64,000 bases of DNA from Clostridia bacterium (GTDB lineage Bacteria; Bacillota; Clostridia; UMGS1883; UMGS1540), in assembly GCA_017450025.1 (NCBI GenBank), contig JAFSYJ010000002.1:17339-81338 (forward strand), in the 5' to 3' direction. A model generated the notes under the pieces. That model saw only the letters and a program-made list of their open reading frames with translations, did not search any database and was not told the DNA's origin. Shown here in pieces: positions 35,764 to 44,430 of this stretch (position 1 is its first letter; each line of letters opens with the position of its first letter). The position numbers and the translations under genes are program-made.

Positions 35764-37803
35764 TTATTTACCAGGTGTAATAGTTACAGCCTTTGTAGCA
35801 TCATTCCACTCAACATTAGCATTGAGGGCTTCAGCAATAAATCTCATAGGTGTGTAAGTTCTGTCGTTTTCGATGAATGCAGGAGAATCAAGTGCAACCT
35901 CTTCACCGTTAACAAGAGCCTTATCGGAATCAATTGTGATAACGATTGTTACAGCACCCTTTGTGATTGTAACTGTCTTAGCTTCGCCGTCCCAAGCAAC
36001 TGTTGCGCCGAGGTTTTCAGCTACCAAACGAGCGGGGAGCATTGTTCTGTCTTTAACGATCTTCGGAGCAACATCGTTTGTGATTGTTTCACCAAATACG
36101 CCAACTTCTTTCTCACCGATTGTGAGGATTATGCTCTCCTTCGGATAGCTCTTGGAAGGCTTGTTTTCTTCGTTGTTGTTATTGTTTTCTTCGTTATTGT
36201 TATTGTTTTCTTCGTTATTGTTGTTTGTTGCTTCACCGGTGTTGTTATTATTTGTGTTGTTCTTTCCGGGAACAAGAGAAGGACCTGTGCTACCGCCGCT
36301 TGTACCACCTGATTTCTTTAGCTCTATAGCTTCTGTTGTTTCAGAAACAGATGTACCGTCTGTAACATTTGCAGCGGTAATGACAACTTTAACATTCTTG
36401 CCAGCCATAGCAGAAGTTGTTGCAACCTTAACTACGCTATTTTTAGCATCTACTGTTATTGCATCTGCGTTAATATAGTCGTCTTTTGTAGGTTCTTTAC
36501 CTTCTTCATAATAGTAAGCTTCTGCTGTTACCTCAAGTTCTGCAGATTCATCAGTAATAGCAGCATCATACTTAACCTCAATATTCTTTCCAGCTGTTAC
36601 AGTCTTAGAATAATCTTTGTCAAGAGTAAGAGTTGGAACAGCAGGCTCAATTACTTTTATCTCTACGGCGTCTGTTTTATTTCCTTCATCATCCTCATTA
36701 TTTTTAGCTGTGATTATAACAGAAACTTTCTTGCCAACCATATCATTTGTTGTAGAAATGGTAACTGTGCTGTTTGCATTATCTACTACAACATCTTCAG
36801 CAGGAATATCTGTGATTTGTGGATCTTCTCCTTCAACCTCAGTAATTAATTGTGCTGCAGCTTCTGTTTTGCTTGCGATACCGTTTTTATCATCATATGT
36901 GAAAGAAATTACGATGTCACGACCTGCTACTGATTCTTCATCGACTGTATCGAGAGTAACTGTAGGTTTGTAATTGTCATCATCGTTTTTAACAATAGTG
37001 ATTGTATCTGTGCCTGTGCCTGTAGCTGTATCATCATCAACGCCATCGCCTGTAACTGTAGCTGTTATTGTAAGAGTAATCTCTGCATTGCGGTCTTCCT
37101 TTTTGGGTGTGTAGGTTGCTTCTGTTCCGAGAACAACCTTTTCTTCATTAACAACCTTTGACCACTCGTATGCAATTGTCGGTGTAAGACTCCAAGAATC
37201 AACTACTTTAGAAGTACCTTCATCTTCAGTAACTTCACCGGAAAGCTCGGTACCAACTTTACCCGAACCTGTGATTACAGCTGTAACTGTGGGAGCTGTG
37301 TGAGCAGCTTGGATAGTAACTTTAGCTGAACCAAAGGATATGTTAGAGTTATCAACCGGCAAATATCCATCGTCCAAGAAACCGTTCATATTTGCACCTG
37401 TTGTTATGTTTGTTTCTTCATTTGTACCTTCGATAGTTGATTTTGCTGTAAATGTTATTGTAATAAACGCGCCTGTGTATGCCTTGCCATCAGACAAAAC
37501 CGTAACATCAACAACGCCTGTTGTTGTGGTATCAACAGAAACTTCAGCGTCTGTTACGCCGTTAGAAGCAGTTAAAGTATAGTCTTTGTATGTGAGTGCT
37601 GCTGACTCATAGTTTAAAGCAAAACCTATACCATGGCAGGAAGGAGCTTCTATGCTAATAGCAACATCAACATCGCCACCGGGTGCTACGGTTGCATTAG
37701 CAGCTGATACTGCATATGTTGCCTCAGCACTTACCGATACTGTCAGTAAAGAAAATATCATAGCTACTGACAAAATAATTGATAAAATTTTTACTTTTTT
37801 CAT
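35764..37803 (-). CDS. Secreted cohesin-like, Ig-repeat, stalk-domain surface protein
   Basis: A 679-residue exported protein. Signal peptide 1-26 (SVSA end). Residues about 28-168 read like a cohesin: YAVSAANATVAPGGDVDVAI, IGFALNYESAALTYKDY, and AFITITFTAKS followed by a closing strand. Then an Ig-like segment (about 170-275), two tandem repeats of about 110 residues (starting PTVTLDTVDEESVAG and PTLTLDKDYSKTVTAG), an Asn/Glu linker (about 505-555) and a C-terminal copper-amine-oxidase domain (VKDRTMLPARLVAENLGA and ENDRTYTPMRFIAEALNA). No sortase motif or SLH repeat is seen, so the stalk domain may anchor it. It is 20 nt behind the dockerin-like gene and co-transcribed. Cohesin assignment is by pattern only. 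Confidence 0.82.
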   Translation of the reverse strand: MKKVKILSIILSVAMIFSLLTVSVSAEATYAVSAANATVAPGGDVDVAISIEAPSCHGIGFALNYESAALTYKDYTLTASNGVTDAEVSVDTTTTGVVDVTVLSDGKAYTGAFITITFTAKSTIEGTNEETNITTGANMNGFLDDGYLPVDNSNISFGSAKVTIQAAHTAPTVTAVITGSGKVGTELSGEVTEDEGTSKVVDSWSLTPTIAYEWSKVVNEEKVVLGTEATYTPKKEDRNAEITLTITATVTGDGVDDDTATGTGTDTITIVKNDDDNYKPTVTLDTVDEESVAGRDIVISFTYDDKNGIASKTEAAAQLITEVEGEDPQITDIPAEDVVVDNANSTVTISTTNDMVGKKVSVIITAKNNEDDEGNKTDAVEIKVIEPAVPTLTLDKDYSKTVTAGKNIEVKYDAAITDESAELEVTAEAYYYEEGKEPTKDDYINADAITVDAKNSVVKVATTSAMAGKNVKVVITAANVTDGTSVSETTEAIELKKSGGTSGGSTGPSLVPGKNNTNNNNTGEATNNNNEENNNNNEENNNNNEENKPSKSYPKESIILTIGEKEVGVFGETITNDVAPKIVKDRTMLPARLVAENLGATVAWDGEAKTVTITKGAVTIVITIDSDKALVNGEEVALDSPAFIENDRTYTPMRFIAEALNANVEWNDATKAVTITPGK
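36161..36223 (-). repeat. Three 21-bp tandem repeats coding for an Asn/Glu linker
   Basis: Three near-identical 21-bp units (36161-36181, 36182-36202, 36203-36223) each encode EENNNNN within the cohesin-like protein. The unit is a multiple of three, so copy-number change would alter linker length without shifting the frame. Confidence 0.85.
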
Positions 37804-37823
37804 TTTTACTCTCCTTTTTTAAT

Positions 37824-39380
37824 TTAATCTTTGATTATGGCAAGTTTAGGATCTTTTTTGAGAACTACTCTCTTTAAAGCTCCAAAGTCGGGTGATGTTA
37901 CTTGACCGTCGTGCTTGCCGCCGCCAACATCACTTGCGAGAAGCTGTTTATCTTTCGGAGCAGTTTCTTTATTAAGAACTATTCTCTTAACAACACCAAA
38001 GTCAGGTGATAAAATCGTTTCAATCGTTTCATCAGTGTATGTTAATTGCGTCTTGCCATAATACATTGTATCTGAAGCCTCATCAAGTATTTGTGCTGCA
38101 CTTGCTACAGCATCTGCATCAGCATAACCGGTTACAATACCTATAAAGTATTCATTCTGCGGATTGTAGAAGAGAACAGTACCTCCTAATTTAATTGATT
38201 GCGTAGTGTAATCAAGAGTACCCTTTTCAATTGTTACAATTGCGTAGCCGTTGCCCTTGAATTTGCTAAACGCATTCTTGTCCGCCGAGACAACGAAATT
38301 AACATCATCAGCCGAAATTGCCGTTGCAGTTGCACCCTTTGCAGGAACAAAGAATGTACCCAAAACCTTGGAAGCATCGCCTGCAGTAGCTATAACCTTA
38401 ATTGTTTGAGCGTCGCCGCCATTTTCGGCTCTTGCTACCGTAAGAACACTCTCTGCAACATCTGCTGTTACATCAGTGCCTTCCTCCGCACTTCCTACAA
38501 ACTTTTGTACGGTTATTACAACATCCTCTGTTGATGCGGGAATGCTGATAGTCCATTCATCCGCTTCTGCGTCGTTGCTTATCCATGCAGCTGTGCCTTC
38601 ATAGTTCATAAGCTTTTCACCGTCAGCAGAAATAACCTTAACGGTTTTATCTGCTACATCAACATATCCGTCAACATGCGAGAATTTGATTGTGTAGGTT
38701 GTAACCTCATCGGGAGCTTCGTTCATAGAGATATTACCCGTTAATGTGCTTATAGAACCTTCTTCAACCTCATCTTCACCACTATTGGGAACAACAGTAA
38801 TGGTTACGCCGTCGAGCCATGCCTGAGGTACATCAGTAAAGTCAAGAACCTGAGCTCCGTCAACATAGTAATCTTTGCCTTCTTCAAGTGCTGCCATCGG
38901 AACTGTTACGGATTCAGCAGGAGTTGACTTTGTCAGTTCAGCGCATTGAAATGCCTCAGCTTCTGATCCGCCCATAAAGACTAATATGTAGTCACCCGTT
39001 GCATCTGTTTCGCGAAGGATTATTTGGGCCCATTCTGCTGTACATTCAACAATTTCTCCGTTTTGTTCTCTGTTATCAGCTTTCTGGTCAACAAACAAAA
39101 TAATGTCATCGTTTCCTGATAATTCAGGAATTTGGTTATTTAATTCCGCAAGACTTTTGTCTGACCTAACAACCAAAAGAGTTATATCGCCAGAATCTTT
39201 AAGGCTGCCACCCCCGGCGAGGGTACCCTTAACATGTATAGCAGATTCAGTATCAGCAACGAATTCAACTGTGTCCAAAGAAACGGTAGAAGCAGCAAAA
39301 GCTACCATCGGAACAAATGTTGCCGCCATAGCCAATACAGATAACAGTGCTATAACTTTTTTAAAGTTTCTGTTTACCAT
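37824..39380 (-). CDS. Secreted protein with C-terminal dockerin-like duplication
   Basis: A 518-residue exported protein: signal peptide 1-29 (ending VAFA), then about 400 residues of beta-rich sequence I do not recognise, and a C-terminal pair of related segments, SPDFGVVKRIVLNKE (458-472) and SPDFGALKRVVLKKD (496-510). Their form, a Ser/Asp turn followed by a helix with LKR, is that of the F-helices of dockerin repeats; the second is preceded by SDVGGGKHDGQVT, a calcium-loop-like stretch with an apparent insertion. The first calcium loop is degenerate. It is first in a two-gene operon with the cohesin-like protein, suggesting that the two bind. Codon and base use look like the neighbours. 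Confidence 0.75.
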   Translation of the reverse strand: MVNRNFKKVIALLSVLAMAATFVPMVAFAASTVSLDTVEFVADTESAIHVKGTLAGGGSLKDSGDITLLVVRSDKSLAELNNQIPELSGNDDIILFVDQKADNREQNGEIVECTAEWAQIILRETDATGDYILVFMGGSEAEAFQCAELTKSTPAESVTVPMAALEEGKDYYVDGAQVLDFTDVPQAWLDGVTITVVPNSGEDEVEEGSISTLTGNISMNEAPDEVTTYTIKFSHVDGYVDVADKTVKVISADGEKLMNYEGTAAWISNDAEADEWTISIPASTEDVVITVQKFVGSAEEGTDVTADVAESVLTVARAENGGDAQTIKVIATAGDASKVLGTFFVPAKGATATAISADDVNFVVSADKNAFSKFKGNGYAIVTIEKGTLDYTTQSIKLGGTVLFYNPQNEYFIGIVTGYADADAVASAAQILDEASDTMYYGKTQLTYTDETIETILSPDFGVVKRIVLNKETAPKDKQLLASDVGGGKHDGQVTSPDFGALKRVVLKKDPKLAIIKD

Positions 39381-39463
39381 TTACATTCTCCTTTCTTAAA
39401 TATATAATATGTATAAAATTTATATAAGATTTCCTTATGCCTTACAAAACGCACGCGGAAAAA

Positions 39464-39483
39464 TTACATACTTTCCTCCTTTC
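39464..39483 (-). promoter_or_regulatory. Strong Shine-Dalgarno and start-stop pair in the leader
   Basis: In the leader of the dockerin-like gene, GAAAGGAGG (minus strand, 39475-39483) is followed after 5 nt by ATG-TAA (39464-39469), a start codon directly followed by a stop, about 85 nt before the true ATG. It resembles the STAB-SD elements that protect Bacillus mRNAs by ribosome binding; function here is inferred. Confidence 0.6.
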
Positions 39484-39507
39484 GCATCTTTATAACTATA
39501 CATCAAT

Positions 39508-39536
39508 ATTATAATATCTTTTCGTATTTTTTGCAA
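39508..39536 (-). promoter_or_regulatory. Promoter of the dockerin/cohesin operon
   Basis: On the minus strand TTGCAA (39531-39536) and TATAAT (39508-39513), spacer 17 nt, giving a leader of about 120 nt. The rest of the 39381-39629 gap is AT-rich with no other feature seen. Confidence 0.75.
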
Positions 39537-39629
39537 TAGAAAAACAAAAAATTTTTTTATTTTTTTCAATTTTGTTCACTTTGTCTAAAAATAATACATT
39601 TTATTGCATTTATAGATATAATAAATTGG

Positions 39630-40205
39630 TTATTTTTTTATTGTTTTCAAAAAATCTTCATAATTCATAACGGAATTAAGCGCATTTACAAGAGCGTTTG
39701 CGGAAAGCCTTGTCGGCAAGCCCAGATTTGCGGCAAAAGTGCGCCGTTTTTCTGCACTTTCTTTACCTCCTATAAGTCCTGCTTTATACAAATCGAGCTT
39801 TGTTATAAGCCGCTTGGCGTCTTGCTTTTGCCCCATATTACACCCTGCCGACAAGAGGGCGTTTTTGACGGTCTCGGCATCAACGCCTTCAACACCGAGC
39901 AAGCCTTCTTTTGACGGCTTGTGCTTACGCCGTTCCTTGCCTTGTATGTCGGGTATATAGGCGTGCAAAATCCTGCCTTTTTTTATCTGCCCTTTCAGGT
40001 AATTCCGTATGCGGAATCCTGCGCTGTCGGAATCTGTAAGTACTACGATCCCACAAGTCTCGGCAAGTTTTTGGACATACTCAAGCTTTTCTTTATTATG
40101 TATGATATCAAACCCGTCTGTCGTTACAATATTGGCATCAACTATACTGCCGAGCTTGATTTTGTCGTAAATTCCCTCTACTACAATTGCTTCGTTAATT
40201 TTCAT
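39630..40205 (-). CDS. rnmV: Ribonuclease M5
   Basis: A 191-residue TOPRIM nuclease that matures 5S rRNA in Firmicutes. The TOPRIM motifs are AIVVEGIYDK (Glu, residues 6-15) and VLTDSDSAGFRIR (DxD, about 55-67); the IPDIQGKERRKHKPSKEG segment is typical of RNase M5. It starts at ATG 40205 only a few bases after a terminator T-run, so expression is probably from read-through or attenuation of the hpf transcript, or from a promoter I did not see. Confidence 0.94.
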   Translation of the reverse strand: MKINEAIVVEGIYDKIKLGSIVDANIVTTDGFDIIHNKEKLEYVQKLAETCGIVVLTDSDSAGFRIRNYLKGQIKKGRILHAYIPDIQGKERRKHKPSKEGLLGVEGVDAETVKNALLSAGCNMGQKQDAKRLITKLDLYKAGLIGGKESAEKRRTFAANLGLPTRLSANALVNALNSVMNYEDFLKTIKK

Positions 40206-40216
40206 ATTTACTCCAC

Positions 40217-40265
40217 AAAAAAGGGCTGTGGCAGCCCGATTAAAAACCGTTTTGCTACAGCCCTT
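40217..40265 (-). terminator. Nested terminator hairpins between hpf and rnmV
   Basis: On the minus strand a long stem AAGGGCTGT/ACAGCCCTT and a shorter, mutually exclusive GGGCTG-CCA-CAGCCC stem both end in the same six-T run. Either can terminate the hpf transcript. Confidence 0.8.
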
Positions 40266-40270
40266 AATTT

Positions 40271-40798
40271 TTACTCAATTTCAATCAATCCGTAGTCGCC
40301 GTTTTTTCTCTTATATACCAAGTTATTATCGTTTGTCTCTGCGTTTTTGAAAAGGTAAAACTCGTGTCCCAAAAGATTCATCTGAAGAATTGCTTCTTCG
40401 GCGCTCATCGGCTTAAGTGCATAACGCTTTGTCTTTACGATGTTAAACTCCTTTTCTTCTTCAACAGACGCGCCGACGAAATCCGCAGACTTATCAAACG
40501 CATTGGCACGGAGTCTTTTTTCAAGCCGTGTTTTGTTTTTGCGGATTTGCCTTTCTATTACATCGACAACTCTGTCAAGAGCAGCGTACATATCGGCATT
40601 TGTTTCCTGCGCGCGGTAAATCATACCGTTGTAGTAAATTGTGGCTTCGACCGTGTGACGATCCTTTTCAATCGAAAAAGTTACAGTTGCTTCTGCATCG
40701 TCTGAAAAAAACTTGGAAAGCTTTGAAATTTTCTTTTCAGCCGCTTGCTTCATACTTTCTGTCAATTCCATTTTTCTTCCCGTGATTGTAATTTTCAT
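40271..40798 (-). CDS. hpf: Ribosome hibernation-promoting factor (long form)
   Basis: A 175-residue long HPF. The N-terminal S30AE domain (1-100; MKITITGRKMELTESMKQ, with YRAQETNADMYAALD) binds the decoding centre; the C-terminal domain (about 115-175; VKTKRYALKPMSAEEAILQM, LGHEFYLFKN) dimerises ribosomes into 100S particles in stationary phase or stress. The ATG lies 5 nt after a weak site, AAAGGAG being 8-14 nt upstream. A sigma-H-like promoter lies upstream, in line with regulation of this gene in Bacillus. Confidence 0.96.
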   Translation of the reverse strand: MKITITGRKMELTESMKQAAEKKISKLSKFFSDDAEATVTFSIEKDRHTVEATIYYNGMIYRAQETNADMYAALDRVVDVIERQIRKNKTRLEKRLRANAFDKSADFVGASVEEEKEFNIVKTKRYALKPMSAEEAILQMNLLGHEFYLFKNAETNDNNLVYKRKNGDYGLIEIE

Positions 40799-40883
40799 AA
40801 TTCACAACTCCTTTTGTTACATAAAATTGCCGTTTGCTGTGTGCGATATGCGTGAGTATTGATGCTTTACTCTCTAATAATAT

Positions 40884-40908
40884 ATTCGACAATCTTTTCC
40901 GAAATCCT
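40884..40908 (-). promoter_or_regulatory. Candidate sigma-H promoter of hpf
   Basis: On the minus strand AGGATTT (40902-40908) and CGAAT (40884-40888) with 13 nt between, close to the Bacillus sigma-H consensus (AGGAWWT, then RGAAT). No good sigma-A pair was found in this gap. Confidence 0.5.
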
Positions 40909-40921
40909 TTAAACAATATAT

Positions 40922-41917
40922 TTAAAGCAAAAGGCTGCATATTAAATTTTTCAAACAGGTTTCGGGGTCTTCGTCGCCTGATTTAATGCTGTAATCTGCG
41001 TCTTTTAATATACCTATTGATTTTTTTATATACGGCATACTAAGTCTGCCTGCCGCTTCAATATATTTTTTTGCCAAAAACGCCATAGGCAGATTAAGTG
41101 CTTTTTCAATATCGGCGTACGGCATATGCGCCTCAAGCATTATTTTTGCCTTATACGCCGAAATGTATGATGACGAAATCACATAAACAAGCATAACAGG
41201 GTCAAAGCGCATCTCCAAAAGCTCCGAAAGTGCCTGAATCGCCGTGGGTTTATCGTTTTTTAAAAGCGCGTCAGTCAGAACATACTCTTTTGTAAAATGC
41301 TCTTTTACGGTTATTTCATTGACATCTTCGACGGTTATCTGAGCCTTGCCGCTGCACTTTGACAGTAATTTATCTATTTCCGCGACAACGGAATACATTT
41401 CATTGCCGACATTATCAAGAAACAGCTCGGCGGCATTATTTTCAATTTTTTTATTGTTCTTTTGAACTGTTTTTATGATATAGTTCTTTATTTCTGCCCT
41501 TGTGCGCCGTTCAAAATTTACGCTTTGGCAATTTTCGGCAAAAGCTTTATAAATCGCGTTTCTTTTATCAAAGTTATCTTCGTAAGCAATAATATATATA
41601 TAATCGGGTATGTCGGTAAAAATATTTTTCCAAAAATCCTTATTGGCGTTTGCAGATTTAAAAATTCCCGTGTTTTTTAATACAAGCAGTTTTTTACCAC
41701 CCATTAAAAACGCTGTGTTTACAAACTCGTCGGCGTCGCGTATCTTGGCTTCGTCCTCCAGCACAAGCAGATTGAATTCCTCAAGTCCGTCTTCTACAAG
41801 CAAGCTTTTAAGTCGCTGAAAATACGCGTTTTTTACATAAGTCTCCTCACCGAAAAAATGAAATTTATGAGAGAAGTTTTTGTCTTTTATTTCTTTTTTA
41901 AGTCCCTCAAAACTCAT
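40922..41917 (-). CDS. holA: DNA polymerase III subunit delta
   Basis: A 331-residue clamp-loader subunit. The N-terminus (SFEGLKKEIKDKNFSHKFHFFGEETYVK) has the HolA-type FGEE motif, followed by FNLLVLED, LLVLKNTGIF and a helical C-terminal collar domain. HolA opens the beta sliding clamp together with DnaX and HolB. The start is ATG 41917 after AAAGGAG; the frame two codons longer starts at TTG within that spacing. It overlaps the comEC stop by 11 nt, the common comEC-holA pair in Firmicutes. Confidence 0.93.
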   Translation of the reverse strand: MSFEGLKKEIKDKNFSHKFHFFGEETYVKNAYFQRLKSLLVEDGLEEFNLLVLEDEAKIRDADEFVNTAFLMGGKKLLVLKNTGIFKSANANKDFWKNIFTDIPDYIYIIAYEDNFDKRNAIYKAFAENCQSVNFERRTRAEIKNYIIKTVQKNNKKIENNAAELFLDNVGNEMYSVVAEIDKLLSKCSGKAQITVEDVNEITVKEHFTKEYVLTDALLKNDKPTAIQALSELLEMRFDPVMLVYVISSSYISAYKAKIMLEAHMPYADIEKALNLPMAFLAKKYIEAAGRLSMPYIKKSIGILKDADYSIKSGDEDPETCLKNLICSLLL

Positions 41918-44198
41918 CGTCAAAACTCCTTTGTGTTTTTACCGCAGAAATTTTATTTTTTTCTAATTCAAAAACAATCGTGCCGTATGCAGATGTTGAA
42001 TAAACAGTTACGCCGTTTGACTTAAATATGTCGCGGGTTTGGTCGGGAATATTTTTCCCGCGCCGCGACACCACCGCATATTTTGGCTTTGCCGCTTGTA
42101 TAAATTGGGGCGTTGAAGATGTTTTGCTGCCGTGATGCGCGACCTTTAATATGTCACAGCTTACCTTCGGCAGCTGCAAAAGGAGCTTTTGTTCTCCGCT
42201 TGCTTCAACATCGCCCGAAAAGCATATCCTGTTTGTTCCGTAATCAAAATAATACACCATACCGTTATTTTCGTTACCGTCAGTATACGAATTATATGCC
42301 GTTACGGTTAAATTTTTGTCCGACAGTCTTTTGCCTTCAGAGATATACAAAAGCCGTGTTCCCGTCTGTTTAGCAACACTTTCGAGATAGTTCTTCATGC
42401 TGTTTTCGTATATTTTGAGAGGCAGAACGATATTTTTTATTTTGCCCTGCTTCATCATGCTCACAAACCCGAGACAATGGTCGATATGGTAATGTGAGAC
42501 AAGTGCGATGTCTATTTTGGAAATACCTGCCCTGTCCATATAAGGAATAACAGCTGTCTTTGCAATATCATAATCCTCACTGCCGCCGCTGTCAACCATT
42601 ATATTTATTCCGTTTACGCTCATTATCGCGCAGTCGCCGTCGCCGACATTAAGAAACGCAAGTCTCGCAGCGGAATTATAAAATCCGCCAACGGATATTA
42701 TGCAAACGGCAAAAGATACGGCAAGTAGGCACGCAAGCGACTTTTGCCTCTCGTCTTTTAGAAAATAATAAACTGCTGCAACTCCTGTGCAGTATGCGAA
42801 CATTCCGAGTGCGCCTAACCTTCCGACAGAAATGCTCGCATAAGGTATGCTGCCCAACGCTGCGATTGTATATAAGATTGCCTTGACAAAAACCCGTAAT
42901 ATTTTGACAAGAATTATTCCCGCGAAGGGAATATCGCACATAAAAAGCGTTACAATTATAAGCAAATATATAAGCGGTAAAAGCGGACAAATCACAATGT
43001 TTGCCACAAGCCCCGTGAGTGAGACTGTTCCGAAGTAATGTACCGTAACGGGTATAATCCCTATTTGCGCCGCAAAATATACAGCCACAAGCTCCGTTAA
43101 TGCCTTTGGCAGAAATTGGAGTTTATGTGCGATTTTATTTGAAAACAAAAGGATACCGGCAGTTGACGCAACGGACAAGCGAAACCCGACATCGAAAAAC
43201 GATGCAGGATTTAACATAAGCATAATTATTACCGATATGCCAAGTGAGGTCAGCGGATCGTCATTTTTACGCATGAACCAGGCAATATAGAAAAGCGTTA
43301 CCATACACGCCGCCCTGACGCAAGATGCGCTCAACCCCGTAACAAGCGCCATAAGCCATACTATAGCTATATATAAGAGCATAATGGGCATTCGCCTTTT
43401 TATGCCGAAAATACCGAAAAACGACATCGCCAAGCCAAGCAGAATATTTATATGCATTCCCGACACTGCAACAATATGAGCAAGTCCGCTCTTACGGAAC
43501 GCCATATAGATATTTTGCGAAATATCTGATTTGTCACCGAGAAGCACTCCCTTGACAAGCCCTGCCGTATTCCCGTAAAAGTGAGAGTCAACTCTGTCCG
43601 ATATGAACTTTTTTATCCCGAACCCCAAATCAGCGGGACGAAAATACGAAAAATCATATCCCGTGATTTCAATATCTTCTATGTCACACGACGCCATAAG
43701 ACCTATTCCCTTTGAAAGCAAATAATGCCTTTGATTCCTGCCGCTTATGCTGTATTCCGACGGTTTATACAGTACCGAACGGAATTTTATCAAATCGCCG
43801 TATTTTATATCACTATTGCCATACACATAAAGGCGCACCTTGCGCTTGCCTTCATACGATTCTGTATGAGTTTTAACCGAGCTGACAGAAACATCGGCAC
43901 AGTAATAATTGTCATTTTGGGAAATATTGACAATTCTCCCCTCACATTCACACATTGTATTATAAAAAGGCGTCGACAAATTATCAATCTTTGAGACAGC
44001 AGTATTTAACGCCGCAAAGCCAATTACGGGTGCCAGAAAGCATCCAATGAGCATAGTATATCTATTCTTATTTATGAATATGAGCGCAAATACAAGTAGC
44101 CCCGCCAACACTGCAAAAACAACTGCTGTCGAATTTGTACTGCGAAGTATCATACCGCATACCAAAAAGACTGATGCTAAAAATAGATACCGTTTCAT
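41907..44198 (-). CDS. comEC: DNA internalization competence protein ComEC/Rec2
   Basis: A 763-residue protein with two N-terminal helices, an OB-like DUF4131 region (about 60-170), the multi-helix ComEC channel (about 200-490; LAHIVAVSGMHINILLGLAM, SASCVRAACMV) and a C-terminal metallo-beta-lactamase domain (MVDSGGSEDYD, SHYHIDHCLGF, LKVAHHGSKTSST). ComEC carries single-stranded DNA across the membrane in natural transformation. It is full length with the usual metal ligands, so uptake could be active, though no comEA is seen in this window. A terminator separates it from rpsU upstream. Confidence 0.95.
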   Translation of the reverse strand: MKRYLFLASVFLVCGMILRSTNSTAVVFAVLAGLLVFALIFINKNRYTMLIGCFLAPVIGFAALNTAVSKIDNLSTPFYNTMCECEGRIVNISQNDNYYCADVSVSSVKTHTESYEGKRKVRLYVYGNSDIKYGDLIKFRSVLYKPSEYSISGRNQRHYLLSKGIGLMASCDIEDIEITGYDFSYFRPADLGFGIKKFISDRVDSHFYGNTAGLVKGVLLGDKSDISQNIYMAFRKSGLAHIVAVSGMHINILLGLAMSFFGIFGIKRRMPIMLLYIAIVWLMALVTGLSASCVRAACMVTLFYIAWFMRKNDDPLTSLGISVIIMLMLNPASFFDVGFRLSVASTAGILLFSNKIAHKLQFLPKALTELVAVYFAAQIGIIPVTVHYFGTVSLTGLVANIVICPLLPLIYLLIIVTLFMCDIPFAGIILVKILRVFVKAILYTIAALGSIPYASISVGRLGALGMFAYCTGVAAVYYFLKDERQKSLACLLAVSFAVCIISVGGFYNSAARLAFLNVGDGDCAIMSVNGINIMVDSGGSEDYDIAKTAVIPYMDRAGISKIDIALVSHYHIDHCLGFVSMMKQGKIKNIVLPLKIYENSMKNYLESVAKQTGTRLLYISEGKRLSDKNLTVTAYNSYTDGNENNGMVYYFDYGTNRICFSGDVEASGEQKLLLQLPKVSCDILKVAHHGSKTSSTPQFIQAAKPKYAVVSRRGKNIPDQTRDIFKSNGVTVYSTSAYGTIVFELEKNKISAVKTQRSFDDEF

Positions 44199-44217
44199 TT
44201 ATGTCTCCTTGAGATAT

Positions 44218-44247
44218 GAAAAAGACCGCATAGGATATATGCGGTCT
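44218..44247 (-). terminator. Terminator after rpsU
   Basis: A 10-bp stem AGACCGCATA/TATGCGGTCT (44223-44247) followed by T residues on the minus strand. It lies between rpsU and comEC. Confidence 0.85.
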
Positions 44248-44253
44248 AAATAA

Positions 44254-44430
44254 TTATCTGAACTTACGCTTACGAGCGGCTTCTGATTTCTTTTTGCGTC
44301 TAACACTGGGTTTTTCGTAATGTTCTCTTTTTCTGATTTCAGACAAAACACCCGCTTTTGCGCATTGACGCTTAAAACGCCTTAAAGCGCTATCTAAAGA
44401 CTCATTATCTTTTACTCTGATCTCCGACAC
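44254..44430 (-). CDS. rpsU: 30S ribosomal protein S21
   Basis: A 58-residue basic protein read from the minus strand: [20 protein letters not shown] followed by [20 protein letters not shown] and a Lys/Arg tail ([15 protein letters not shown]). This is the full S21 sequence pattern. The start is a GTG at 44430 after GGAGGGA. S21 sits near the anti-Shine-Dalgarno end of 16S rRNA and helps initiation. It has a strong promoter, an unusually long leader of about 180 nt and its own terminator, so it is monocistronic. Confidence 0.96.
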   Translation of the reverse strand: MSEIRVKDNESLDSALRRFKRQCAKAGVLSEIRKREHYEKPSVRRKKKSEAARKRKFR

